A stretch of 40,683 nucleotides of DNA from Candidatus Zhuqueibacterota bacterium. Lineage in GTDB: Bacteria > Electryoneota > RPQS01. The stretch spans positions 1 through 40,683 of the forward strand of contig RPQS01000033.1 of the NCBI GenBank assembly GCA_003818605.1, written 5' to 3'. Shown here in pieces: positions 15,085 to 22,949 of this stretch (within the stretch, counting starts at the first letter, position 1; every line of letters begins with the position of its first letter). The position numbers and the translations under genes were made by a program. The notes under the pieces are model-generated. The model was given only the letters and a program-made list of their open reading frames with translations, was not told where the DNA came from and searched no databases.

Positions 15085-16725
15085 ATGACCGATCCCGATC
15101 AGATACTCATCCGACTTGCTCCGCGCAGCATCCAACACATGCTGAGCGGCGTGCTGCGTTTTCTCACACACAGCGTGCTCTTGCGGGTGCTGATTTTTAT
15201 TGCCGCTCTCTATGCCGTGGGAGAGTCGGCCCGGCCATGGAAGCTGGGCTGGCTGCGCATGGACGAAGCCACGGAAATCGCGGAGAGTTTTCTGACGCGG
15301 CAGGGAGCCGAACTGCAAGATTACACGCTGATCCGGGCGGTAGAACGCCGCCGCCACGGCATGTGGAGCGCGAGCGGCAACGAGAAGCTCTTCGGTGTGG
15401 ATCCGGCGGTGGGATATCTCCTCCGCTATTTCCGACCCGGAATGACGGACGGCTGGACCGTGGCCGTGTCCCCCACCGGTCGGATATATCGCGTGCAGCG
15501 GGAACAGCTTGATGACGAACCGGGAATCCGGCTCGATCACTCGCAAGCCTTTGAACTGACCCTTGACAAGCTGGCTATGGAGTTGGGTGTTCCGGCTTAT
15601 ACGCTTACGCTGCTTTCGGACACGATGTTGTTTCAGCCGCAGCGCAGCGACTGGACTTTCGAGTTTGCCTGGCCGGAAGCTTTGGGAGACAGCGGCAGGC
15701 TGCGGATCACCTTGGCCAGCGAAGCGATAGCCGAGCTCTCCTATACGCCGCAAGCACCGTTTGAAAACATTGTAGCGAATCGCACCGCCCGCAGCAGCCG
15801 CGTCTTGGGATTTGCTCTGATCTTGGCGGGCGTTTTTCTGATCATGCACTATCACCGCACACCGCTGGCATTAAAAGCGGCGGGATTATGGGGAGCTTTC
15901 GGTTTTGTGCTGACACTGGCGGTGCGGGGAATGACATTTTCGCAGTCGGTCATTCTCATGCCGTCGGAAAATCCGCTGACGGGCTATCTGGCGCGGGTCG
16001 CCCTCAGCGCCATGATAGACGCCTTACAGACGGGCCTGCTGATCGGGCTGATCGTGGCTACAGGGGAGGCCCTGTCGCGGGATGTTTTCCGCGGGGCGAC
16101 GAGCTTAAGCCGGTTAGCTTCGGGGATTAACGGTTGGCGTGCGGCGTGGGCGCAAGCCGCCCGCTGGGCGCTGCCTGCCGCGGCAATCATGGTCATTTTA
16201 GAAGCGGCGGCAACCCACGTATTTGGTCCCGTCGGATTGTGCGGGAAAGTCCCCGGCATAATTGCCGGTGCATTGTCCTCACCGCTGCCGGGATTCACTC
16301 TGCCGGCGCAGATTGTTTTAGATACTATCTGGGAAGAAAGTTTATACCGGTTGTGGCTGTTGTCCCTCTTATTATTCTGGCTAAGACTGCCGGTTTTAGC
16401 GATTCCGCTGGCAGCGGGAGCCGCGGCATTTTTCGCAGGTTTTGATGTATCGCAATTTTTGACGGTCGGCGGCGCATTTTACTTGACCTGGGGGCTGCTG
16501 GCCGGATTTCTGATGCTGCGAGTCGGCATTATTGCGGCGATGTTATTCCACCTGTTATTGCTCAGCGGGTATGCAGGATTAGCCTTATTCTGGACAGGCT
16601 TCGGCACGAACGCCGGGATACTTTTAATCGGTATTCTGCTGCTGGGAGTGCTGATTATATCGCGGGATCGGCCGAGTCCGCCGGCCCCCCCGCCGGAAAA
16701 CGGTTCTCGGCCCGCTTCATCTTGA
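15085..16725 (+). CDS. Polytopic membrane protein with CPBP-like (Abi/Rce1) C-terminal domain
   Basis: 546 residues. One N-terminal helix (about 28-46) is followed by a soluble, probably periplasmic domain of about 190 residues, then about ten hydrophobic helices to the C-terminus. The last third resembles CPBP intramembrane endopeptidases: EESLYR (E417, E418, R422) matches motif 1 (EExxxR) and H489 in AMLFHLL can serve as the third motif. However, the FxxxH motif 2 seems to read F450-AGF-D454, with Asp instead of His. Activity is therefore uncertain. An alternative start at 15139 (MLSGVLRFLTHS) would shorten the cytoplasmic tail. No SD is obvious for either, consistent with coupling to the YciO gene 6 bp upstream. 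The substrate is unknown. Confidence 0.7.
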   Translation: MTDPDQILIRLAPRSIQHMLSGVLRFLTHSVLLRVLIFIAALYAVGESARPWKLGWLRMDEATEIAESFLTRQGAELQDYTLIRAVERRRHGMWSASGNEKLFGVDPAVGYLLRYFRPGMTDGWTVAVSPTGRIYRVQREQLDDEPGIRLDHSQAFELTLDKLAMELGVPAYTLTLLSDTMLFQPQRSDWTFEFAWPEALGDSGRLRITLASEAIAELSYTPQAPFENIVANRTARSSRVLGFALILAGVFLIMHYHRTPLALKAAGLWGAFGFVLTLAVRGMTFSQSVILMPSENPLTGYLARVALSAMIDALQTGLLIGLIVATGEALSRDVFRGATSLSRLASGINGWRAAWAQAARWALPAAAIMVILEAAATHVFGPVGLCGKVPGIIAGALSSPLPGFTLPAQIVLDTIWEESLYRLWLLSLLLFWLRLPVLAIPLAAGAAAFFAGFDVSQFLTVGGAFYLTWGLLAGFLMLRVGIIAAMLFHLLLLSGYAGLALFWTGFGTNAGILLIGILLLGVLIISRDRPSPPAPPPENGSRPASS

Positions 16726-16838
16726 TATTCCCGCCGAATTTATGTAAATTTATGGAGTTTGCCCAAATCCGAGCTGTGAAATTGGTTCCGGCTATCGGCA
16801 GGGCTTTCCAATGAAAGCGATTTCAATCAGGAGATACT

Positions 16839-17588
16839 ATGAACGTTTTGGTTCTGGTCAAGGCTGTGGCCGACAGTGAGGCTCTGATCAAACCCGCCGC
16901 CGACGGTCAATCCGTGGCGCTGGAAGGAATCAGTTGGATTATCAGCCCCTATGATGAATATGCGATTGAAGAAGCGTTGAAACAGCGCGATGCCGACGGT
17001 TCCGGCGAAGTCACGGCGATGAGTTTCGGCGGCGATGATGTGCCGAAGGTTTTGCGCACGGCTCTGGCGATGGGCGTGGATCGCGCCGTGCATATCAAAG
17101 GAAATGTGAGTCCGGACGCTTTGGCGACCGCGCGCGTATTGGCGGCGGCGATAAAGAACATCCATTACGATCTGATACTGTGCGGCAAACAGGCGATTGA
17201 CCACGATCATCATGCGGTGGGAGTGATGGTGGCCGAGCTGTTGGATATTCCATCGGTTTCCGTTGTCACCAAGCTTGACCGAACCGGCAATAAACTGATT
17301 TGCGAGCGCGAAGTGGAAGGCGGAGTGGAAGTGGTGGAAACAACTTTGCCCTGCCTGTTGACATGCAATAAAGGGTTGAATGAACCGCGCTATGCATCGC
17401 TGAAGGGAATCATGGCGGCGAAGAAAAAACCTTTGGATGAGATTGCGGCGGAAAACGCAGCGGCGCAAGTAGAGGTGATGGAAATCCGTTCGCGTCCGCC
17501 GCGTCAGCCGGGAGAAATCGTGGGACAGGGCGTGGAAGCCGTTCCCATTCTGATTAAGAAGCTTCGCGACGAGGCGAAAGTGATTTGA
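16839..17588 (+). CDS. etfB: Electron transfer flavoprotein, beta subunit
   Basis: 249 residues, standard length. MNVLVLVKAVADSE matches the N-terminal beta strand. ISPYDEYAIEEALK and LILCGKQAIDHDHHAVGVMVAELL (ETF_2 nucleotide-binding helix, consensus CGxQAxDxDxxQVGxxxAExL) are clear, as is the EtfB signature segment ending LLTCNKGLNEPRY. EtfB binds AMP or a second FAD and pairs with EtfA to shuttle electrons between dehydrogenases and a quinone or other acceptor. The SD AGGAGA precedes the ATG. The etfA gene is not adjacent but 4.2 kb downstream on the same strand. No acyl-CoA dehydrogenase or FixC/Etf-QO is visible in the window. Confidence 0.95.
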   Translation: MNVLVLVKAVADSEALIKPAADGQSVALEGISWIISPYDEYAIEEALKQRDADGSGEVTAMSFGGDDVPKVLRTALAMGVDRAVHIKGNVSPDALATARVLAAAIKNIHYDLILCGKQAIDHDHHAVGVMVAELLDIPSVSVVTKLDRTGNKLICEREVEGGVEVVETTLPCLLTCNKGLNEPRYASLKGIMAAKKKPLDEIAAENAAAQVEVMEIRSRPPRQPGEIVGQGVEAVPILIKKLRDEAKVI

Positions 17589-17610
17589 TTGCGGCCGAGG
17601 AATCGTCCGT

Positions 17611-17648
17611 CGGTTGATTGTCCGTCAACCGTTCCGTTATTTTTTTTC
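17611..17648 (+). terminator. Hairpin with downstream T-tract after etfB
   Basis: CGGTTGA (17611-17617) pairs with TCAACCG (17625-17631). A run of eight or more T begins about ten bases later. It could separate etfB from the TPR gene, which argues against one continuous etfB-to-etfA operon. Confidence 0.5.
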
Positions 17649-17710
17649 GAACCAAGACACAACATTGTTTTTAGCGGCCGCAGGGGCGGCTCCAGATTAC
17701 CGGGATCTTT

Positions 17711-18820
17711 ATGGAACCCACTACAACTTCGCCCGCATCGGGCGTAAACGATGCTTTCGAAGAAAAGCTTCATCGGGGAATGGCTTTGGCCCGCCAAGGG
17801 GAATACGATCAAGCTTTGGCGGCGCTGCGGGAGGCCGTTCAACAGAAACCGGATCATACCGAAGCGCGGAACTGCATCGCGACCTGCTGTAATCTCTTAG
17901 GCCGTTATGACGACGCGGCGGAAGCGTACGAAGACTTGATCGAGTTGAAGCCGGATCATGCGGGAGCGCATCGCGGTTTGGCGGTTGCCTACAGCAAATT
18001 AGGCCGCTGGCCGGACGCGGAAGCGCTGCTGAAAACGGCGCTTCGAATCAAACCGGATTACGCTGAAGCTTATCATGATTTGGGAAATACTCTAACGATT
18101 TTGGGGCGATTTGAGGAAGCGGTGGAAGCCTATCGCAGCGCAATCCGTCTCAACTCGCAGGACGCCGAAGCGCATTATCATATCGGCTTAACGCTCTTTC
18201 GGATGGAACGACACGCGGAAGCGATTACCGAGTTTCATAAAGCTCTTCTGCTGAAACCGGACATGGCTGAGGCTTATCAATACCTGGGAGCGGTCTATCA
18301 CGTTTCCGGCCACCGTACCGAGGCGATTGCGGCTTATCATGATGCGATACGGCTGAACCCCAACGAACCGACGGTGCATGCGAATTTGGGCTGCGCTTAT
18401 GCCGATCAACATCAATATGAAGACGCAACCGCGGCTTTTAATGAAGCCATTCGTTTGAAGCCGGATTACGCAATTGCTCATCAGCATCTGGGGAATGCCT
18501 TAGCCAGTATGGGCCGGCGCGATGAGGCCGTGGCCGCGCTGCGGCAGGCGGTCAAGCTCAATCCGGAACAGGTGTCCACGTACTATTATTTAGGCTCTGT
18601 TCTGTGCGATCTGCAGCGGATGAAGGAGGGGACGGCGGCACTGCGCGAGGCGATTCGGCGGAAACCGGACTATACCCGGGCACATTTCAGGCTGGGATTG
18701 GCCTATGCGACGATGAGAAAATTCGAAGACGCCTGGAAGCAGTACCGGATTTTATCCGCGCTGGACGGCGAGTTGGCGGCCAAACTGCAGGAAAAACTTC
18801 CCGCAAGCGGGCAGCGATAA
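17711..18820 (+). CDS. TPR-repeat protein
   Basis: 369 residues made almost entirely of ten consecutive 34-residue TPR units from about residue 22 onward (for example GLAVAYSKLGRWPDAEALL and DLGNTLTILGRFEEAVEAY), each with the W/L-G-Y-A-F-A-P pattern. The tenth is degenerate. No signal peptide or membrane helix is seen, so it is probably a cytoplasmic protein-protein scaffold. The start is the first ATG and the SD is poor. It sits between etfB and a GNAT/phosphatase pair. The partner is unknown. Confidence 0.9.
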   Translation: MEPTTTSPASGVNDAFEEKLHRGMALARQGEYDQALAALREAVQQKPDHTEARNCIATCCNLLGRYDDAAEAYEDLIELKPDHAGAHRGLAVAYSKLGRWPDAEALLKTALRIKPDYAEAYHDLGNTLTILGRFEEAVEAYRSAIRLNSQDAEAHYHIGLTLFRMERHAEAITEFHKALLLKPDMAEAYQYLGAVYHVSGHRTEAIAAYHDAIRLNPNEPTVHANLGCAYADQHQYEDATAAFNEAIRLKPDYAIAHQHLGNALASMGRRDEAVAALRQAVKLNPEQVSTYYYLGSVLCDLQRMKEGTAALREAIRRKPDYTRAHFRLGLAYATMRKFEDAWKQYRILSALDGELAAKLQEKLPASGQR

Positions 18821-18882
18821 AGCATTTAGCCTATTGAATCTTCCCAGATTGATTCCTTAAATTCAAGGGACGGACAAGAATC

Positions 18883-19404
18883 ATGCCGCTCCCTCTGCAC
18901 ACACCACGGTTGATGATACGGCCGTTCACACCGGACGACGTGGAAGCCATGCACGTGTTGTTTTCCGATCCGGAAGTGATGCGGTATATTCCCCGCCCGC
19001 CGTCGCAGGACATTGAAGAATCCCGTCCGCGGGTAGAACGCCACATCCGGATCCATGAGACTTACGGCTATGCCTTATGGGCCATCGTGGAAAAAGCCAG
19101 CGCGATGGTGATCGGCGATGCGGGGCTGATTCCCTTTGAAGGCAAAGGGCCGGAAGTGGAAGTGGGGTATCATCTGCGCCGCGATTGCTGGGGAAAAGGC
19201 TATGCCACGGAAGCCGCGGCGGAGTGTTTGCGATACGGTTTCGAAGAATTAAGACTGCCGCGCATTCTGGCCGTGACTTTTCCCGAGAACATGGCTTCGC
19301 GCCGCGTGCTGACCAAGATCGGCATGACGGAGCAAGGCATGACGAGGGCTTACGATTTCGACTGCGTGCTGTTTGAAATGAAGAATCCTTTGGAGAACGG
19401 ATGA
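18883..19404 (+). CDS. GNAT-family N-acetyltransferase (RimJ/RimL-like)
   Basis: 173 residues. N-terminal LHTPRLMIRPFTPDDVEAMH is typical of Acetyltransf_3. The acetyl-CoA loop is seen in YHLRRDCWGKGYATEAAAECL (consensus R/Q-x-x-G-x-G/A, here WGKGYA), followed by the usual ENMASRRVLTKIGM helix. Members acetylate alpha-amines of ribosomal proteins or other amines, and the substrate here cannot be predicted. Its stop overlaps the ATG of the SpoIIE-type phosphatase by ATGA, so the two are translationally coupled. Confidence 0.92.
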   Translation: MPLPLHTPRLMIRPFTPDDVEAMHVLFSDPEVMRYIPRPPSQDIEESRPRVERHIRIHETYGYALWAIVEKASAMVIGDAGLIPFEGKGPEVEVGYHLRRDCWGKGYATEAAAECLRYGFEELRLPRILAVTFPENMASRRVLTKIGMTEQGMTRAYDFDCVLFEMKNPLENG

Positions 19405-21722
19405 TCGCTTACCGCCGACGTCTAATTTGTCTCCTGTTTCTTGCACTCTTCGCACTGAACGCCGCGGGACAAACTCCGAATCCGCCACCCGTCCACAGCT
19501 ATTTGCAGCCGGGAGACTCGCTGTGGTATGAACTCACTTTAGTTTCCGGCGACGTCCTCACATGGACGCTGTGGCTTTCCGCCGTTCCGCGCGATCCGGG
19601 GAAGACCGTGCTCACATTCCGTTCGGACGCGGAGGGAGAAATGTGGAAACGCGAGTTCGACGGGCAAGCCGTCGAGTTGCGCGAAGACATAAAAATCAAA
19701 ACAACGGCGCGCTACCGGCTGACGGTTTTCACTACGGGAGATCAAGGCCGTCCGGCTTCGCTGGCCGCCTGGGGGAAATACGCCGCGGCAGGCCGCGCGC
19801 AATTTCCGCTTCCCGAAACGAAAAGGATCGCGGAATCCTTTACCGCGGGAGACCTGTACGCCGTTGAGTTCGAGTTTTTACTCGGGGACACCACACGTTT
19901 CGAAACCCTGTTGGGATTGAATCTACCGCTCGATCTGGTGAAGATGTGGGGGATCACACCGCTCGGCGATTCTTTGACCGCCACGGCCACAACGCGGCGT
20001 TGGCTGGGGGAAGGCGGCACGATTTCGCTGCGCGAGCGCACTCCGAAAGGCGGACGAGTTACGCTGCGGCTCGAACTGGACATACCGGAAAACGGCATTA
20101 TTACGATTTTCATTGCCCCCGGTTCATCGTCGCCCGCGTGGCTGCCTTCATCTGCGCGGATGGTCGTTCTGCATAAACACGATCCGTGGCGGGCGGTGAT
20201 TGTTCCTCCGCAGAGTGTGATTGCCGAATCGCTGGCCGCAAAAACGCCGGAGTCTCCCCGCTCGATGTTCGCCGCACAGCAGCTGCGCGTAGGCGGAGTG
20301 GATCCCGAAACGGCGGAGCGGCTTTTACCGATTATTGCCGAACGCGATTCGTTGGTTCGGATCAAGCATGAGCGCAGAAAGACTCAAACCGGCTACGATA
20401 CCCTGTTCTTACGCGGCAGCAATGCTTTTCTGCCGCCGGATATGCACTATGCTCTGCTGACTCCGCTTGCAAGCGGAATGACGGCGAAAGGGAAACCGCC
20501 GTGCACGGTTGTGTCCTGGTTCGTTACAGATTCACGCGGAGCGGAACCGAAAGCCGCCGTCTACGAATGGCGATATGAAGAAGCGCGCGTGGCTTTTCCG
20601 GGGGCGCTGGATGAACGTTTTTGGGATCCCGCCGTGCTGCCGCTGAAGCCGGACATGAAAACGCATGCTCCGGCCACGGCAGAAAAACCGGCCACGGTCA
20701 CTATTCCGACCGCCGGACTTCAGCCGCTGACCGTGGAAAGCCGCGGGAAAACGCTGAACAATTTCAGCCGCAGCGTGTGGGGACTCTATCTGGACAACCA
20801 GTCGTCCGATACGGCGTATCTGGTTTTCCATCGCGAATGCCGAGTCACCCGTCCCATGCTGAGTCTTGCGCGCTGGCCGAAAGCGGCGCGCTATACGGCA
20901 CTGATTCTGTTGATTGTGGTGGCCATCGGCGGCGCGGTTCTGTATCAGCTTCGCCGGCGGGAATGGCAGCGCAAAAAGGAAAGACAGGCGCTCGAAGAGG
21001 AACTCGAAAAAGCGCGATCCACGCAGCTCAAATTGCTGCCTAATGCGCCGCTGGATATCGAGAACCTGCACATTTTAGGACTGCACCAGAGCATGCAGTC
21101 GGTGGGCGGCGACTACTATGATTTCTTCGCGCGCGAAGACGGCTCCATTCTACTCTGTGTCGCCGACGTAACCGGGCACGGCTATAAAGCCGCGCTGATT
21201 ATGTCGAACGTGCAAGCCACGCTGCGGGCGGTGGCTTTGCCCGGGCGGCATGTGGGAGACATTGCCTCGCTGCTCAACTTAGAAGTTCACAAGCGCACGA
21301 ATCCGGAAGATTTCGTGACGTTTATCGTGGGCGAGATTTCCGCGGACCGCAAGTGGCTTTCGGTATGCAATGCGGGACACAATCCCGGCTATCTCGTAAA
21401 ACCGTCGGGACAAATTATCGAATTGATGGACGGCGGGATCATGCTGGGCGCGCTAGACATGTTTCCGTTCACGAGCACGACTTTCGCGCTTGAATCGGGC
21501 GATATGATCGTGTTTTACACGGACGGCATTCCCGAAGCGACGATCAACAAACAGGGCGAGATGTACGGATATGAGCGATTGAAACTCTTCCTGGCCGAAC
21601 ATCGCTATAACCATTTGGGCGACATCGCCCGCAAGCTGATCAAACAAGTCGTGCCGGACGACACGCAGCCCATCGAGGACGACATGGCGATTGTCATCGC
21701 CCGCGTGGACGGGACGGCATAA
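19401..21722 (+). CDS. Membrane-bound SpoIIE/RsbU-type PP2C phosphatase with large extracytoplasmic sensor region
   Basis: 773 residues. A signal peptide (about 1-23) precedes an extracytoplasmic region of about 470 residues, mostly beta by appearance, which I do not recognise. One transmembrane helix (about 496-515) and a short linker coiled coil (RREWQRKKERQALEEELEKA) lead to a C-terminal PP2C/SpoIIE domain. Metal and catalytic motifs are present: GGDYYDF (from about 569), VADVTGHG, NAGHNP, FYTDGIPEA and EDDMAIVIARV. In characterised systems such phosphatases dephosphorylate an STAS anti-anti-sigma protein to release a sigma factor. No STAS protein or kinase is encoded next to it. The sensor would read an envelope signal. 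The ATGA overlap with the GNAT gene implies coupled expression, and etfA follows after 34 bp. Confidence 0.92.
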   Translation: MIAYRRRLICLLFLALFALNAAGQTPNPPPVHSYLQPGDSLWYELTLVSGDVLTWTLWLSAVPRDPGKTVLTFRSDAEGEMWKREFDGQAVELREDIKIKTTARYRLTVFTTGDQGRPASLAAWGKYAAAGRAQFPLPETKRIAESFTAGDLYAVEFEFLLGDTTRFETLLGLNLPLDLVKMWGITPLGDSLTATATTRRWLGEGGTISLRERTPKGGRVTLRLELDIPENGIITIFIAPGSSSPAWLPSSARMVVLHKHDPWRAVIVPPQSVIAESLAAKTPESPRSMFAAQQLRVGGVDPETAERLLPIIAERDSLVRIKHERRKTQTGYDTLFLRGSNAFLPPDMHYALLTPLASGMTAKGKPPCTVVSWFVTDSRGAEPKAAVYEWRYEEARVAFPGALDERFWDPAVLPLKPDMKTHAPATAEKPATVTIPTAGLQPLTVESRGKTLNNFSRSVWGLYLDNQSSDTAYLVFHRECRVTRPMLSLARWPKAARYTALILLIVVAIGGAVLYQLRRREWQRKKERQALEEELEKARSTQLKLLPNAPLDIENLHILGLHQSMQSVGGDYYDFFAREDGSILLCVADVTGHGYKAALIMSNVQATLRAVALPGRHVGDIASLLNLEVHKRTNPEDFVTFIVGEISADRKWLSVCNAGHNPGYLVKPSGQIIELMDGGIMLGALDMFPFTSTTFALESGDMIVFYTDGIPEATINKQGEMYGYERLKLFLAEHRYNHLGDIARKLIKQVVPDDTQPIEDDMAIVIARVDGTA

Positions 21723-21756
21723 AACGTAATCAGAGAAACATTCAGGATAGCATCCC

Positions 21757-22725
21757 ATGGCAAACGTTCTGGTCTTTTGCGAAACGAAAGCGGGAAAAAT
21801 CAAACCGGTCACGCGCGAACTTTTAAGCGCGGCGAAAAAAATCGCCGGCTCGGAAAGCGTGATTGCAGTACTGTTCAACGAGTGCGCGGATGCCGCGAAT
21901 TTGGGAGCCTTCGGCGCGAATAAGGTGCTGGTGTTAAGTAATCCCGAATTAGCGAACTATTCCACGGAAGGATATGCGCAGGCGGCGGCGCAAGTGATTG
22001 AAGCCGAAAAGCCGTCCGCCATTCTCTTCGCGGCGACTTCGCGCGGGCGCGATTTGGCTCCCCGCACGGCGGCACGCGCGGGCGGACCACTGATCGCGGA
22101 CTGCACAGAAATGAAAATCGAAGGCGGCGCGTTATGCGCATTACGGCCTATCTACGCGGGCAAGGTGCTGATGTGGTGCAAGGTCGCGGGCGGATGTGCC
22201 GTGCTCACGCTGCGGCCCAAAGCGTTTACGGCGGAAGAATGCGGCGGCAGCGCGCAAGTGGAAACGCGCGCGGTCAACATAGACTCCGGTAAAATTCGCG
22301 CGCGCGTCATTGAAGATCGCGTGCAGAGCGGCGGCGCGGTGGACGTCACGGAAGCGGACATGATTGTAGCCGGAGGCCGCGGCATGAAGGCTCCGGAGAA
22401 TTTCGGACTCATCGAAGAGCTTGCGAAAGCTCTTGGCGCGAGCGTGGGCGCTTCGCGCGCGGTGGTGGACGCAGGCTGGCGGCCGCATTCGGAGCAGGTG
22501 GGACAGACGGGAAAAGTGGTCTCCCCCACTCTGTATATTGCGGCGGGAATTTCCGGCGCGATTCAGCATTTGGCGGGCATGAACACCAGCCGCGTGATTG
22601 TGGCGATCAATAAAGACGCCGACGCACCGATTTTTAAAGTGGCGTCTTACGGCATCGTCGGCGACGCGATGGAAGTTTTGCCTGCATTGACGGAAGAAGT
22701 GAAGAAAGTGAAGGCGGAAGGATAG
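21757..22725 (+). CDS. etfA: Electron transfer flavoprotein, alpha subunit
   Basis: 322 residues. The N-terminal half (MANVLVFCETKAGKIKPVT) is the ETF domain. The C-terminal half is the FAD-binding domain: IVAGGRGMK, GASVGASRAVVDAGW (consensus GAxxGaSRaavDaGw), QVGQTGKVVSPTLYIA-x-GISGAIQHLAGM and INKDADAPIF are all textbook. With EtfB it forms the heterodimer that carries electrons between flavin dehydrogenases. It lies 34 bp after the phosphatase gene, so it probably depends on the same transcript. Confidence 0.96.
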   Translation: MANVLVFCETKAGKIKPVTRELLSAAKKIAGSESVIAVLFNECADAANLGAFGANKVLVLSNPELANYSTEGYAQAAAQVIEAEKPSAILFAATSRGRDLAPRTAARAGGPLIADCTEMKIEGGALCALRPIYAGKVLMWCKVAGGCAVLTLRPKAFTAEECGGSAQVETRAVNIDSGKIRARVIEDRVQSGGAVDVTEADMIVAGGRGMKAPENFGLIEELAKALGASVGASRAVVDAGWRPHSEQVGQTGKVVSPTLYIAAGISGAIQHLAGMNTSRVIVAINKDADAPIFKVASYGIVGDAMEVLPALTEEVKKVKAEG

Positions 22726-22800
22726 GAAAGCAAAATTAGAAATGAGAAATTAGAAACTTGAAAATCGCGGAAAAAGAAATTCCGTTCGGATAAGACATCC

Positions 22801-22908
22801 GCGAGGAGCGAGGGCACCCGCTCGCGACGAAGAAACGGCGCCATTGCCGGTCAGGAGCCCCGGCTCGGCGGGAGAGTGCGCGAGGGGTGAGGGCACCCGC
22901 TCGCGGCG
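22801..22908. repeat. Palindromic mosaic repeat cluster R2
   Basis: Two copies of a 29-bp hairpin module (22801-22829 and 22880-22908; core AGGGCACCCGCTCGCG) flank a spacer. The spacer contains CCATTGCCGGTC and CCGGCTCGGCG, both also found in the 9.7-kb cluster. The second copy ends only 41 bp before the start codon at 22950 and would lie in the leader of that secreted-protein gene. Confidence 0.8.
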
Positions 22909-22949
22909 AAAAGTTTGAAAATTTCGTTTTGCATCAAGGGAGGCCGGAC

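Noticed and set aside
18821-18882. Promoter TTGAAT-N18-TAAATT before the GNAT gene
   Set aside because: Both hexamers and the spacing deviate from the stronger promoters found here; too weak to call.
22887-22949. N-terminal extension of the secreted propeller protein from 22887
   Set aside because: It would translate repeat DNA and place a hydrophilic tail before the signal peptide; the ATG at 22950 has a strong SD.
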